The notes below the pieces were generated by a model. That model was not told the origin of the DNA. It did not search any database and was given only the letters and a program-made list of their open reading frames with translations. This document shows positions 52,149 through 61,556 of a DNA stretch of 64,000 nucleotides, in pieces. A program made the position numbers and the translations under genes. Positions within the stretch are counted from its first letter, which is position 1, and each line of letters begins with the position of its first letter. This DNA comes from Acidobacteriaceae bacterium (GTDB lineage: Bacteria; Acidobacteriota; Terriglobia; Terriglobales; Acidobacteriaceae). Location: positions 248,001 through 312,000 of the forward strand of contig JAOAPC010000008.1 in NCBI GenBank assembly GCA_025462735.1. Direction: 5' to 3'.

Positions 52149-53264
52149 TCACCCACGCATCCCGGCCGGATGTTTCTCCAGCGCTGCCTCAAATGCATCC
52201 AAAGAAAGTGAGCGCAGAAGATTACGCCGCAACCCGCGTTCCACGTCGCCCAATCGTTCGGCGGCGGACGAGAGCCATGCGAAATCGGCCGACTGCGACA
52301 ACTTCTGAAGTTCCGACATCACGTCAGTGTTTCTGACCAGCGGTGCGGAGTTTGACTCGATGAATAGTAGATCCTGCAGCAATGAATAGAGGCAACGCAA
52401 TAAAAGCTCGATCTTTTCCCTGCCCTCGGCTCCTGCTCGATAAGTCTCAGTGATCTTGAAAAGCTCGGTGTGATCGCTCCCACTCAGCGCGGTCTTCAGG
52501 ATCGTAAGCGCGTCTGCTCGGGCGGCCGAGTAACCTTCGAGGTCGAAGTTCCTTGCCCTACCCACTGCTCCTTCTGAAAGCCGTGCCACCAGTGCCCGTT
52601 GCTGCGGTTTCCATTCTGGACGATGCCGCGCCAAATAACTCTCGATTTCTTCCAGCGCAAGATTTCGCAACTGCAAAGTCATGGTGCGGGAGCGGATTGT
52701 TGGCAGCAGTTCTCCCGCGTTCTCGGTCAACAGAAATATCGTGGCGTAATCCGGCGGTTCCTCCAGGATTTTGAGCAGCGAGTTCGCCGCTTCTTTCATG
52801 AACGCCGAATCGGTGAAGATGAAAACGCGCTCCCGTCCTTCCGCTGGTCGGAAATAAATAGATTCGATCACTCGCCTAACCTGGTCCACTTTGATCATCA
52901 TCTGCGGAGGATCGGGCGGGATGACGAGAACGTCGGGGTGGGTCTGGATAAAGAGCCGCGTTTCTTTCTTTTCGCTTTCTTTCAAGGATTCGCGAGCTTC
53001 CATTGCCTCTGCGCAGCGGGACTCGAGGTCTTCAAGCTGGCCAATGCGAATGCAATTCGAGCACTTGCCACAGAAATCTGCGAAACCATCACCTGCCGGC
53101 GGATTGAGGCAGTTCATGGCTCGCGCGATCATGGCTGCTAGTGTGTATTTGCCAGAACCCGCTGGCCCGGCGAGAATCACGCCGTGAGGAAAGCGATGGC
53201 GCGTCAGCATCTCGCGGACGGTGTGAACGATTTCTGAGTTACCGTGAAAATCAGAGAAAGACAT
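52149..53264 (-). CDS. holB: DNA polymerase III delta-prime subunit
   Basis: 371 residues from the ATG at 53262-53264 (MSFSDFHGNSEIV). Walker-like 'GPAGSGKYTLAAMIARAMNC' (lysine kept, next residue Tyr), the zinc-binding set 'CGKCSNCIRIG' and 'IFTDSAFMKEAANSLLKILEEPPDYATIFLLTENAGELLPTIRSRTMTL' (the SRC-like motif reads SRT) identify the clamp-loader delta-prime subunit. It lies 22 bases after the GH94-like gene on the same strand. tmk, its common neighbour, is one gene further upstream. Confidence 0.92.
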   Translation of the reverse strand: MSFSDFHGNSEIVHTVREMLTRHRFPHGVILAGPAGSGKYTLAAMIARAMNCLNPPAGDGFADFCGKCSNCIRIGQLEDLESRCAEAMEARESLKESEKKETRLFIQTHPDVLVIPPDPPQMMIKVDQVRRVIESIYFRPAEGRERVFIFTDSAFMKEAANSLLKILEEPPDYATIFLLTENAGELLPTIRSRTMTLQLRNLALEEIESYLARHRPEWKPQQRALVARLSEGAVGRARNFDLEGYSAARADALTILKTALSGSDHTELFKITETYRAGAEGREKIELLLRCLYSLLQDLLFIESNSAPLVRNTDVMSELQKLSQSADFAWLSSAAERLGDVERGLRRNLLRSLSLDAFEAALEKHPAGMRG

Positions 53265-53286
53265 ATTCGATTGACTGTACCAAGAT

Positions 53287-56100
53287 CTAGCCTCGAGAAA
53301 TTGCCCAGCGCAACGGTGTTCCGGCCCCGCCCTCGCCCCGCAACTCGATTGTTCCCTGGTCAACTCTGGCGCGAATCCGCATTCCGTTGACCTCTACACG
53401 CTGCAAATGTTTCGCTTCTTCCGCTGAGAGTAATAGGTGAACACCCCAGGTGTTTCGTGCCGACGGGTTATACCACCCCTCGTAGCCGCGCGCGCTTTTC
53501 ACAAAACCCAACAATGCCGACTCAAAGCGAAACGATTCCAGCGGCAGCTTCGGTGCTAGCGCTATTCCGCGCTCGGTGAACTCCACTCCGAGCAGCTTGG
53601 TTACCGAATACAGCGGGCAAGCATGGGTATGCATATTCAGTACCGGAAAATCTGTCCAGCCAAATGGTTTGCCGCCGGTGGTCTCCCCCGGACGTTTGCT
53701 CAACGCGGAATTAAGAACGTCCGGGCCACTCCAGGTTCCGTACCAAATGTTCGGATACACCTCGGCATGACGCGCGAAGGAGTTCTTCTTCCATTCGTCC
53801 CAGGCCATCGCGCCGTCTACGCGAGCCAGCGCCCAGATCAGAGTCTGGTTCAGCGAAGGCCAAACTCCGCCCGCAATTGACGTTCCGGGCTCGGCCTGCC
53901 ATGCGCCGTGCGTGATTCGATCAGGACTGTCGCTGATCTGGATAGCGCCAATCGGAGAAGGACGCCGCAGTTCCTGATCGATGGTTTTGATAAGAGTCGC
54001 GGTTTGTTCTTCGCTGGCTGCTCCGCCAATCATTGCCCACGGCTGCGGCTCGATCCATAGGCCCTTCTCGCCTAACCATCCGAGTGTAGGCCCGAGCCAT
54101 GCGCGCCGGAACCATTTGCCCGCCCACTGTTGCTGCACCGCGTTGCGATGTTCCTCGGCTTTTCGGCGAATACCGGAAGCAACGTGACCATCATCACCCG
54201 CGTACGTAAGCATGAGCGCGTAGTAATCGAAGACATAGGCAGCCATCGCGGAATTGAGCACGCTTTCACTCTGCTCCTCGCATTCTTGCTGCGATGTTTG
54301 CGGAACCCACGCGTTCTCCAGAGCATCATTCCAGTCGTCCCGGAGCATACGCATCAGGCCGTGCTGGCCGGTTTTCACGACTTCGATCAGGTGCCGATAG
54401 CATCTGGCCAGCACACTGCAAACTGTTTCCGCTTCAGCTCGGACACCGTAAATTGTGACGATCTGCGAATCCAGAAATGAAACATCGCGCGTGGCCAGCA
54501 CGTACTCACTTGCTACCCAAAGCAGCCACATCGGCATATCGCTCGAGTCGTCGAACGTTGTCGGCATCGGCATGCCGCGTCCCACAATGCCATACGGAAT
54601 GGATCCGTCTTGCCGGACTTCCTTCAGCGTGTAGCGCAGGACATCTTTGACAATTTCCGGATCGCTGAACAAAAACGGAAGCGCGTGCTGAAGCGGGTCG
54701 CGGGCTGCGCCCTGAAATCCCATCACATACTGGTAGATGCTCGCTTGCGAAATGATGTGATGATGAAAGAAGTCGTCATAGGTCAGGCCGCTGCGAAGAT
54801 AGTAGTGGTTCCACGTGATTTCTCTTTCGACCCACGGTTCGCTCTCGGTGCTAAAACGCAGGCCCGCTTTCTTCCATTGCTTGCTGGATTCTGCGAGCGC
54901 AGTGTCGGATGTTTTGCGATATTTGCTGGCCAATGAATCCATGTCCGCTCCACTCGGCAGGTACCCGTAGAGGAATGTGAGTGTGCGGCTCTCGCCCGGC
55001 TTGAGGATGAACTTGCGTTCCAGCAACATGGCGCTCTGCGGACCGGAGGAGCTGAAATCGCCATCCAGCGGGCGGTTAAGGCCAACCGGATGTTCCGCGC
55101 CGCCCGCGCCAAAAAAGTCTTTGGCATTTGTGGTGAACCCATCCGCCGGCGCATCGAGCGAGAGCAGAAATGTGGGCGGCGGATTCAGATCGTCAAAACT
55201 CGCCAGTTTCGGAGCATTCTTGTCGGGTGCAATCAGAAACAAGTCTGGGCTTTTCTTTAGATCAGCTACAATCGCGGCGAATTTACGGTCCTCAGCCGGA
55301 TCGCGCCCGCTAAATTGCTTACGCTCGTGCAGTCCGGAACCATCGCTAAGGTTGCGAAAGCTATGCTCGAACCTGGCGCCAAATTCTCGACGCAATTCAT
55401 GAACACTTTTTCCAGAGAACGACTCCATGAAGGAGCGAAACGAGAATTGATAAAGTTGACAGCCCCAGTACTCAACCCAGCGTAACTGAGCTTCAACCGT
55501 CCCGTTGTTCGTGATCTTCACTTGCGAGATCAGAACCGGATCATCGCCAAACGGTGCGAAGACGACATGGTCAACGCTGTAGCTGCCGTCCGCAACCTTC
55601 TTCCGAAAATATCCGATTCCGAAAATGCGCTCGAAACTTTTCCCGCCTCCCGGGTACAACGTGCTCAGCGAGGATTTCCCGTCCGTTAAATAACCGAAAC
55701 CGCCCGCAAATGCCCCTCGGTCCGGAGCGTAATCGTTTAGAAATTTTGGCGCGCCCTCATCTTGACGCACACGAACATGCCCGTAGTTCGAAGCGATGGC
55801 GACTACGCGGTCGTTTCCGACTTGATGAATGTGCTCGGTGGGCGAAAGCATTCCCGGATTAACATCGGTCACGGCCTTCGGATCATGAATTTGATCGCAG
55901 GTGTAATGAAATGCGGGCAGGCCAAATTCATCTTCCATCCATGTTCCGAAATAACCCGATCCGTATGGTTTTTGTGCGGAATCGCCAACGTGGGATTGCG
56001 GCTTATTCTCTTGCGCAAGCGACAAGAAGTCCGGGAGCAACTTAACTCCCGCTGCGGTTTTCGCCGCATTGGCGAGAAACTGCCTGCGATCAACGGACAT
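53287..56100 (-). CDS. Tat-exported GH94/GH36-like glycoside hydrolase or phosphorylase
   Basis: 937 residues. The N-terminus 'MSVDRRQFLANAAKTAAG' is a twin-arginine signal. An N-terminal beta-sandwich (about 45-330) like that of carbohydrate phosphorylases precedes a helical (alpha/alpha)6 barrel (about 400-850). 'LRDDWNDALE' (about residue 590) matches the DxxDWNDG catalytic-acid region of GH94 phosphorylases. Phosphorylases are normally cytoplasmic since they need phosphate, so Tat export argues for a hydrolase or an unusual activity. The gene overlaps tmk by 11 bases and is followed closely by holB. Confidence 0.82.
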   Translation of the reverse strand: MSVDRRQFLANAAKTAAGVKLLPDFLSLAQENKPQSHVGDSAQKPYGSGYFGTWMEDEFGLPAFHYTCDQIHDPKAVTDVNPGMLSPTEHIHQVGNDRVVAIASNYGHVRVRQDEGAPKFLNDYAPDRGAFAGGFGYLTDGKSSLSTLYPGGGKSFERIFGIGYFRKKVADGSYSVDHVVFAPFGDDPVLISQVKITNNGTVEAQLRWVEYWGCQLYQFSFRSFMESFSGKSVHELRREFGARFEHSFRNLSDGSGLHERKQFSGRDPAEDRKFAAIVADLKKSPDLFLIAPDKNAPKLASFDDLNPPPTFLLSLDAPADGFTTNAKDFFGAGGAEHPVGLNRPLDGDFSSSGPQSAMLLERKFILKPGESRTLTFLYGYLPSGADMDSLASKYRKTSDTALAESSKQWKKAGLRFSTESEPWVEREITWNHYYLRSGLTYDDFFHHHIISQASIYQYVMGFQGAARDPLQHALPFLFSDPEIVKDVLRYTLKEVRQDGSIPYGIVGRGMPMPTTFDDSSDMPMWLLWVASEYVLATRDVSFLDSQIVTIYGVRAEAETVCSVLARCYRHLIEVVKTGQHGLMRMLRDDWNDALENAWVPQTSQQECEEQSESVLNSAMAAYVFDYYALMLTYAGDDGHVASGIRRKAEEHRNAVQQQWAGKWFRRAWLGPTLGWLGEKGLWIEPQPWAMIGGAASEEQTATLIKTIDQELRRPSPIGAIQISDSPDRITHGAWQAEPGTSIAGGVWPSLNQTLIWALARVDGAMAWDEWKKNSFARHAEVYPNIWYGTWSGPDVLNSALSKRPGETTGGKPFGWTDFPVLNMHTHACPLYSVTKLLGVEFTERGIALAPKLPLESFRFESALLGFVKSARGYEGWYNPSARNTWGVHLLLSAEEAKHLQRVEVNGMRIRARVDQGTIELRGEGGAGTPLRWAISRG

Positions 56101-56779
56101 TTTGCGCTTTCCTGGAAGAGTTCTCGAGACTGACCTTTCTCAAAACCGCTTCCAAAATCTTGGCGTGAGTTTTGTCCGGCGCGCCGCGAGCATCTATTAC
56201 CGCGACTCTCTCCGGCTCACGTTTGGCGATTTCGAGATATGCATCGCGCACGCGGGTAAAAAATGCCCGGTTCTCCTTTTCAAACCGGCCCTCATCGCTT
56301 TCAGAGGTGCTCCGCGCCAGGTTGCGCCGGCGCGCGCGCTCAACACTCGCATCCACGTCAGAATCCATCAGAATAGTGAGGTCCGGTTTCAAATCGCCAC
56401 CGAGCACTCGATGCAGCTCCAGCACCGGCTTGCTGCCTAGTTTCCGCCCGCCGCCTTGATAGGCTTCGCTTGAATCTGTGAACCGGTCGCAGAGCACAAT
56501 TTGCCCGGCGTTTAAACCCGGCAAAATAACTTCGTGAATATGCTGCGCGCGTGAGGCAAACATCAAGGCCAGTTCCGCCATGGGAGCAAGACCAGAGGTC
56601 CGCGTGTCTAAAAGCAATCTCCGGATCTTTTCGCCGGTGTCAGTTCCGCCAGGTTCTCGCGTGACTACAACGGCGAATCCTTGCTGGCTCAGTTTTTCTG
56701 CCAGCCGTGCCATTTGCGTGCTCTTACCGCACCCATCCAATCCTTCAAAGGTAATGAATTTACCGCGACGCGTACTCAC
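56090..56779 (-). CDS. tmk: Thymidylate kinase
   Basis: 229 residues. The P-loop is 'FEGLDGCGKSTQ', the DRx motif 'VLCDRFTDSSEAYQGGGR' and the 'TREPGGTDTGEKIRRLLL' stretch (about 38-56) are those of bacterial TMP kinases. It phosphorylates dTMP to dTDP in DNA precursor synthesis. It heads a minus-strand unit tmk - GH94-like - holB, overlapping its successor by 11 bases. The C-terminal 30 residues are a basic extension. Confidence 0.95.
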   Translation of the reverse strand: MSTRRGKFITFEGLDGCGKSTQMARLAEKLSQQGFAVVVTREPGGTDTGEKIRRLLLDTRTSGLAPMAELALMFASRAQHIHEVILPGLNAGQIVLCDRFTDSSEAYQGGGRKLGSKPVLELHRVLGGDLKPDLTILMDSDVDASVERARRRNLARSTSESDEGRFEKENRAFFTRVRDAYLEIAKREPERVAVIDARGAPDKTHAKILEAVLRKVSLENSSRKAQNVR

Positions 56780-56941
56780 GCACCGATGATACCAACGAAA
56801 TCTCTCCTTGAGACGCGATCGCCGGATGCGCTCCGGCGTTAGCCGTAATTAAAACGTTTCTCCCAGGCGGCTGATCGGATAACACTCAGCGAGTGATGTT
56901 ATAGTCATCAGTTTGTTACGAACCCGAAAAAGGAGAAACTG

Positions 56942-58831
56942 GTGAGGACTTCCCCCCTCGTAATCGTCCTAATTCTGCTAATTACATGCCCGTTGGCGTT
57001 GTGCGCAGCGGGTGCGGCCCCTCATATTGACCTTGTTCTTGATGCGTCTGACGCTCCGCGAAAAATCTTCCACGCCCAGCTCACGATCCCAGCAACCCCA
57101 GGGACTTTAACTCTTTATTATCCGAAGTGGATTCCTGGTGAGCACGCGCCTAGCGGTCCCGCCATCGACATGGCCGGACTCAAGTTCACCGCAAACTCGC
57201 AGACAGGACAGTTTCTGAAGTGGCGCCGCGATCTTGCGGATAACTGGACCATCCACGTCGAGGTCCCCGCTGGCGTGCAGGAGATCCACGCATCATTGGA
57301 TTATCTTTCGCCGGGCGAATCCGACCAGAGCCTGTTTTCAGCGGGCGCGTCGGCGACGCAAAAAATGACGGTGATCAGCTGGAACCAAGTCTTGTTGTAT
57401 CCCAAGGGCTGGACCGCCGACCAGCTTACCTACTCAGCCTCGCTCCGCCTGCCGCCGGGCTGGAAATTTGGAACGCCACTTCCGGTGGCCTCAAAATCAG
57501 GAGACGAAATTCACTTCCAGCCGGTTTCTCTCTACACCCTGGTCGATTCTCCCGTGATCAGCGGTGAATATCTCAAAGTTGTTCCGCTGAATAAGGGCGT
57601 CGAGCCTCCGGTGGAAATGGACGTTGCCGCCGACAGCGAAATCGCTCTCAATCCGCCTCAGGAAGTATGGGACAACTACACCAATCTAGTGAAGCAGGCG
57701 ATCACGTTATTTGGCGCGACTCATTATCGCGATTATCACTTTCTTTTCAGTTTGAGTGACCACGTAGCCCACTTTGGTTTAGAGCACCACGAATCGAATG
57801 ACAGCCGCTCTGAGGAAAGAACGTTCATCGATCCCGAAATCAGGGCCCTGCATGCCGGCCTGCTGCCACATGAGTACGTGCACTCTTGGAATGGTAAGTA
57901 CCGGAGGCCGGCTAACTTGACCACTTCTGATTACCAGCAGACGATGCAGGACGATCTGCTCTGGGTCTATGAAGGAGTGACGGAATATTTGGGTGACATG
58001 CTCACCGCGCGCAGCGGTTTGTGGACGCCGCAGCAATATCGCGAGGAGTTGGCGCGCACTGCGGCGATGCTGGACCATCGGCCGGGGAGGACGTGGCGAA
58101 ATTTGCAGGATACTTCAGATGCCGCTGCGCTGCTCTATTACACGCCCAAGGAGTGGGACTCCTGGCGGCGCGACGTTGACTACTACGACGAAGGCGAACT
58201 GGATTGGTTATGGGTGGACAGCATTATTCGTCAGCGGACCGGCGGGAAAAAATCCATGGATGATTTTTGCAAGCTGTTCCACGGCGCACCGAGCACGCCG
58301 CCCACGGTAAAGACCTACACTTTCGATGACGTGGTGAATACGCTGAATCAAATCGCCCCTTACGACTGGCGCGGCTTCTGGAACGACCGATTGAGCAGTC
58401 ATGGTCCCGGAGCTCCGATGGGCGGAATTGAAGGCACCGGCTGGAAGGTTGTTTACGACGAAAGCCGCTCGGAGATGATGCGCGCATGGGAAGACGATCA
58501 CCGTACACTCAATGCCGCATTTTCTGTGGGGCTACTCGTAAAAGAAAATGGCGAGATCGAAGACACGATTGAAGGTATGGACGCGGCGCACGCGGGCATC
58601 GGTCCGGGGATGAAGATCCTCGCGGTGAACGGGCGCCGCTTTACGCTTCAGGTATTTCGCGATGCTCTTAGCTTGGGAAAGAGCACGTCGCAGCCTTTGC
58701 AGCTGCTGGTCGAAAATACCGACTATTTCAGGACTTTTCTTCTTGATTATCACGGAGGAGAAAAGTATCCGCATCTAGTTCGCGACGAAACCAAGCCCGA
58801 TGCCCTAAGCGACATTATTCGGGCTCGCTGA
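56942..58831 (+). CDS. Exported M61 glycyl-aminopeptidase-family protein with PDZ domain
   Basis: 629 residues from a GTG with AAAAGGAG upstream. A signal peptide (about 1-25), a beta-rich N-terminal domain, and then the zinc motif 'HEYVHSWN' (His310-Glu311-x2-His314), with the third ligand in 'YEGVTEYLGDML', define M61 peptidases. A PDZ-like domain ('VKENGEIEDTIEGMDAAHAGIGPGMKILAVNGRRF') occupies about 525-600. It should cleave N-terminal glycine or alanine from peptides in the periplasm. It is a single-gene unit with a terminator right after it. Confidence 0.92.
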   Translation: MRTSPLVIVLILLITCPLALCAAGAAPHIDLVLDASDAPRKIFHAQLTIPATPGTLTLYYPKWIPGEHAPSGPAIDMAGLKFTANSQTGQFLKWRRDLADNWTIHVEVPAGVQEIHASLDYLSPGESDQSLFSAGASATQKMTVISWNQVLLYPKGWTADQLTYSASLRLPPGWKFGTPLPVASKSGDEIHFQPVSLYTLVDSPVISGEYLKVVPLNKGVEPPVEMDVAADSEIALNPPQEVWDNYTNLVKQAITLFGATHYRDYHFLFSLSDHVAHFGLEHHESNDSRSEERTFIDPEIRALHAGLLPHEYVHSWNGKYRRPANLTTSDYQQTMQDDLLWVYEGVTEYLGDMLTARSGLWTPQQYREELARTAAMLDHRPGRTWRNLQDTSDAAALLYYTPKEWDSWRRDVDYYDEGELDWLWVDSIIRQRTGGKKSMDDFCKLFHGAPSTPPTVKTYTFDDVVNTLNQIAPYDWRGFWNDRLSSHGPGAPMGGIEGTGWKVVYDESRSEMMRAWEDDHRTLNAAFSVGLLVKENGEIEDTIEGMDAAHAGIGPGMKILAVNGRRFTLQVFRDALSLGKSTSQPLQLLVENTDYFRTFLLDYHGGEKYPHLVRDETKPDALSDIIRAR

Positions 58832-58843
58832 AAAATTTGGTCA

Positions 58844-58900
58844 TTGTGTCCTCTGTGGTTCAATGCTTTTTGATTTGGGCCACAGAGTACACAATTTTTT
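58844..58900 (+). terminator. Long-stem terminator after the M61 peptidase gene
   Basis: TTGTGTCCTCTGTGG (58844-58858) pairs with CCACAGAGTACACAA (58880-58894) at 14 of 15 positions, and TTTTTT follows. It starts 13 bases after the stop codon. The 21-base loop is long for a terminator, and the same stem would also serve the convergent LmbE-like gene. Confidence 0.65.
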
Positions 58901-58922
58901 ACGTCTGTGTTTTATGGCGTGG

Positions 58923-59669
58923 CTAGATATTCTCTTCGACGCCAGCAAACAGATCGGTTTCTGCTTGCAACACTCTCCCTTTTGCCGAAGCCACCAGATG
59001 GTATAGCTCGCTGGGCCCGCGCCTGCGAGCGTTCTCTTCAAAAAGCGGCCAAAGTGGGGCTTGTGTCTTGTGTGCCTTGAATGCCGCAATTTTGGTTTCC
59101 AAGTAATTGCTAATATCGATGACCGTAGTCTGAGGCGGAAAGGTGATCGGCGGCCGGTTAGGCAAGGCGAAATCTGCTGTTCCGTAGTACAGCTTCTGCG
59201 CCCGGTGCGGAACTAATCCATCCTTCAGTTGGTCGGCGTAGCGGTTTGCGCGTCCCGCCCAATGAAACGCCAGTGTGGCGAAAATGCCTGCCATCGAATG
59301 GTCTGGATGCCCGGTAACTCCGCCTTCCGCGCCGAATGTAATTACCACCTGCGGTTGGAACTCGCGCACGCGCATGGTCAGGTCATAGACAACGCGGTTC
59401 AAGTCCTGCCGGTACAGCTGTCCGTCTGGATAATTGAGAATGATCGGCCTGGATACTTTCAGAATTGCGCAGGATGCGGCGAATTCCTGCCTGCGAAGCT
59501 CCGCAAGTTCCTGATCATTCCGTGCGCTGCCGCGATTAGTAGCAGCCTGACCCGGAGTTAGGCAAACGACGGAGGTCTCGGCGCCACGACCTGTGTAGGC
59601 AAGCAGGGTACCTCCGAAGCCCCCAGCTTCATCGTCCGGATGTGCGGTGATGCACATCAGTCGCAACAT
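58923..59669 (-). CDS. PIG-L/LmbE-family deacetylase
   Basis: 248 residues from the ATG at 59667-59669 (MLRLMCITAHPDDEAGGFGG). The zinc-binding motif 'AHPDDE' and the downstream 'HPDHS' (about 145) give the metal ligands of the GlcNAc-PI / LmbE / BshB deacetylase family. Substrates in relatives are N-acetylglucosamine-containing molecules such as bacillithiol or mycothiol precursors. It is cytoplasmic. The divergent neighbour is a GT4 glycosyltransferase, with which it could share a pathway (thiol or glycoconjugate synthesis), although the two are not co-transcribed. Confidence 0.9.
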   Translation of the reverse strand: MLRLMCITAHPDDEAGGFGGTLLAYTGRGAETSVVCLTPGQAATNRGSARNDQELAELRRQEFAASCAILKVSRPIILNYPDGQLYRQDLNRVVYDLTMRVREFQPQVVITFGAEGGVTGHPDHSMAGIFATLAFHWAGRANRYADQLKDGLVPHRAQKLYYGTADFALPNRPPITFPPQTTVIDISNYLETKIAAFKAHKTQAPLWPLFEENARRRGPSELYHLVASAKGRVLQAETDLFAGVEENI

Positions 59670-59776
59670 GGGCTGATTGTAGCGGATGTGCAGAGATTCG
59701 CAGAAACTGGGCAATTGTTTTCCTAATAAAAAGGTCGAGGAAAGAACTGCATCTAATAGAATGACGCGGGGCCCAT

Positions 59777-60898
59777 ATGCACGTCTTAATGACGTCCGAT
59801 ACCTTGAACGGCAGCATTTGGACGTATACTCGCGAGCTGATTTCGGGACTTATTGGCCGCGGATTTCGCGTGACACTGGTGAGCTTCGGCGAGATTCCGT
59901 TACCCGAGCAAACTGCCTGGATGGAGCGGCTGCGAGGCCTTGAATATCGTCCCACTGCTTTTCGCTTGGACTGGATGCAGGAAGGCCAGCAAGATTTTGT
60001 CGACGCGTCCGCTTACCTCTGCTCGGTCGCCGAAGAAGTCAAGCCTGACCTTTTTCATTCCAATCATCTGTGTTACGGCGCGCTGCCGATTCCGATGCCG
60101 CGAATTGTGGTAGCGCATGGTGACTTGATTACGTGGTGGAAATCCGTCCATGGTCACGGACCAAAAGAAAGTCCATGGCTGCGCTGGTATCGGCATACTA
60201 CTGCACAGGGTTTGTCCGGAGCTTCTGCTGTAGTTGCCGCCAGCGATTGGATGCTCGAAGCGGTACGCGGCAATTACCCCGCATCGATGAACGGGACCGT
60301 CATCAACAATGGTAGAAATCCCATCCATTTCAATCCGTACGTGACCAAGAACGATACCGTGCTGGCGATCGGGCGCATTCTTGATCCCGCAGCCCAGGTC
60401 CATCTGCTTGCCGAAAGATCTCATCCGGTGCCGGTTTGCGTGGTGGATGCTAAACAGCCGGAGCATTCCTCGGAAACCGTCTTTCGCGCCGACGTCGGAT
60501 TCAGTAATGGAACGGAAGGGGTGGTGTTGCGAGGCCCGCGCTCCGAATCGCAGTTGCGACTGCTCTACAGCCGCGCATCGATGTACGTCTCCGCGTCTCG
60601 CTACGAGCCGAACGGCATGACCATCCTTGAGGCCGCGCTCTCGCGTTGCGCGCTCATCTTGAATGACATTCCTGCTCTGCGCGAGATTTGGGGCCCTGCC
60701 GCCGTGTACTTCCGAACGAATGATGGTGACAGTCTTTGCGAGGCCGTGCGAATTCTAAACAGTGATGCCGAATTGCGCCGCAGTTTTGCAACTCGCGCCT
60801 TCAATCGCGCTCGCGAGTGTTACAACTCAAATCGCATGACTAGCAACTACATCCAGCTTTATCGCAGCATAATCAGCCAAAGCGCCAAGGCTGCCTGA
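59777..60898 (+). CDS. Family 4 glycosyltransferase
   Basis: 373 residues with a GT-B layout. The N-terminal domain holds 'TSDTLNGSIWTYTRELISGLIGRGFRVTLVSFG' and 'VVAHGDLITWWKSVHG'. The C-terminal donor-binding domain has 'VLAIGRILDPAAQVHLL' and the E-x7-E motif in 'SASRYEPNGMTILEAALSRCALI'. It transfers a nucleotide-sugar-linked residue, and its close relation to bacillithiol/mycothiol-type transferases is possible given the LmbE-like neighbour, but not shown. The following 1.2-kb mobile element begins ten bases after its stop. Confidence 0.9.
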   Translation: MHVLMTSDTLNGSIWTYTRELISGLIGRGFRVTLVSFGEIPLPEQTAWMERLRGLEYRPTAFRLDWMQEGQQDFVDASAYLCSVAEEVKPDLFHSNHLCYGALPIPMPRIVVAHGDLITWWKSVHGHGPKESPWLRWYRHTTAQGLSGASAVVAASDWMLEAVRGNYPASMNGTVINNGRNPIHFNPYVTKNDTVLAIGRILDPAAQVHLLAERSHPVPVCVVDAKQPEHSSETVFRADVGFSNGTEGVVLRGPRSESQLRLLYSRASMYVSASRYEPNGMTILEAALSRCALILNDIPALREIWGPAAVYFRTNDGDSLCEAVRILNSDAELRRSFATRAFNRARECYNSNRMTSNYIQLYRSIISQSAKAA

Positions 60899-60935
60899 AG
60901 TAAGTTCGGTAGTGGGTCAGTTTCGTTTTCCACAG

Positions 60936-61217
60936 GAAATCGGCCAATGGTGCGATGGCCGCAAATCACCTTTTTGCGAAGTGGGGCTCTGGAGCGGGTT
61001 TCAATATTTAGGCGATTCATATTGACTCTTATACCAAAGCCGCTTTAGCATGTCAGGAGGAAAGCACGGGAAAACCGGGTAAAATAGGTACACTAGAAAA
61101 ATATGCAAGGATGTTCACTCGTCACATACGGATGCAGCGTAAATCGTTGACAATGCATCTATGAGGCGTATAGATTTTAGGCGACGTAAGTACCCCTCCT
61201 CTCACGGTGCCCAGCGT
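60936..61217. other. Leader of the hicBA unit
   Basis: About 280 bases inside the left end of the element, upstream of hicB. It should hold the hicBA promoter. A TAAAATAGGTACACT stretch and ATG-rich sequence are seen near 61078-61105, but no clear gene or hairpin. Confidence 0.4.
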
Positions 61218-61556
61218 ATGAAGGTTTTGGTTCAAGCACAATTTCAACTCTTCGGCGTGGTCAAACACGAAGACGGGTGGTACATCGCTCACTGTCCGCC
61301 GCTGGACATTACGACCCAAGGAAGAACCGAGTCAGAGGCCAAAAAGAATCTTGAAGAGGCAGCAGAGCTGTTTGTCGTTAGTTGCTTCGAGAGAGGAACA
61401 TTTGAACAGGCTCTTCGCGAACTCGGCTGGCATGTGGTGCGGGGACGTGCTGTGCGGCACAACCAAGATTCGTCTTCAATCCCGGCTGGTGGCTTTAAGT
61501 TTCCCGTTCCGGTACCGTTCGGCTTAGATGAAGCCGCTTCAGGATGTCACGCCTAA
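61218..61556 (+). CDS. hicB: HicB-family antitoxin
   Basis: 112 residues from the ATG at 61218. The partial-RNase-H-like HicB fold is clear: 'FQLFGVVKHEDGWYIAHCPPLDITTQGRTESEAKKNLEEAAELFVVSCFERG'. The usual DNA-binding tail (ribbon-helix-helix or helix-turn-helix) is not obvious; the C-terminus 'VPFGLDEAASG' is short and acidic. It should neutralise the HicA toxin by direct binding. It comes first in the operon, the reverse of the common hicA-hicB order, and overlaps hicA by 13 bases. Confidence 0.85.
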   Translation: MKVLVQAQFQLFGVVKHEDGWYIAHCPPLDITTQGRTESEAKKNLEEAAELFVVSCFERGTFEQALRELGWHVVRGRAVRHNQDSSSIPAGGFKFPVPVPFGLDEAASGCHA

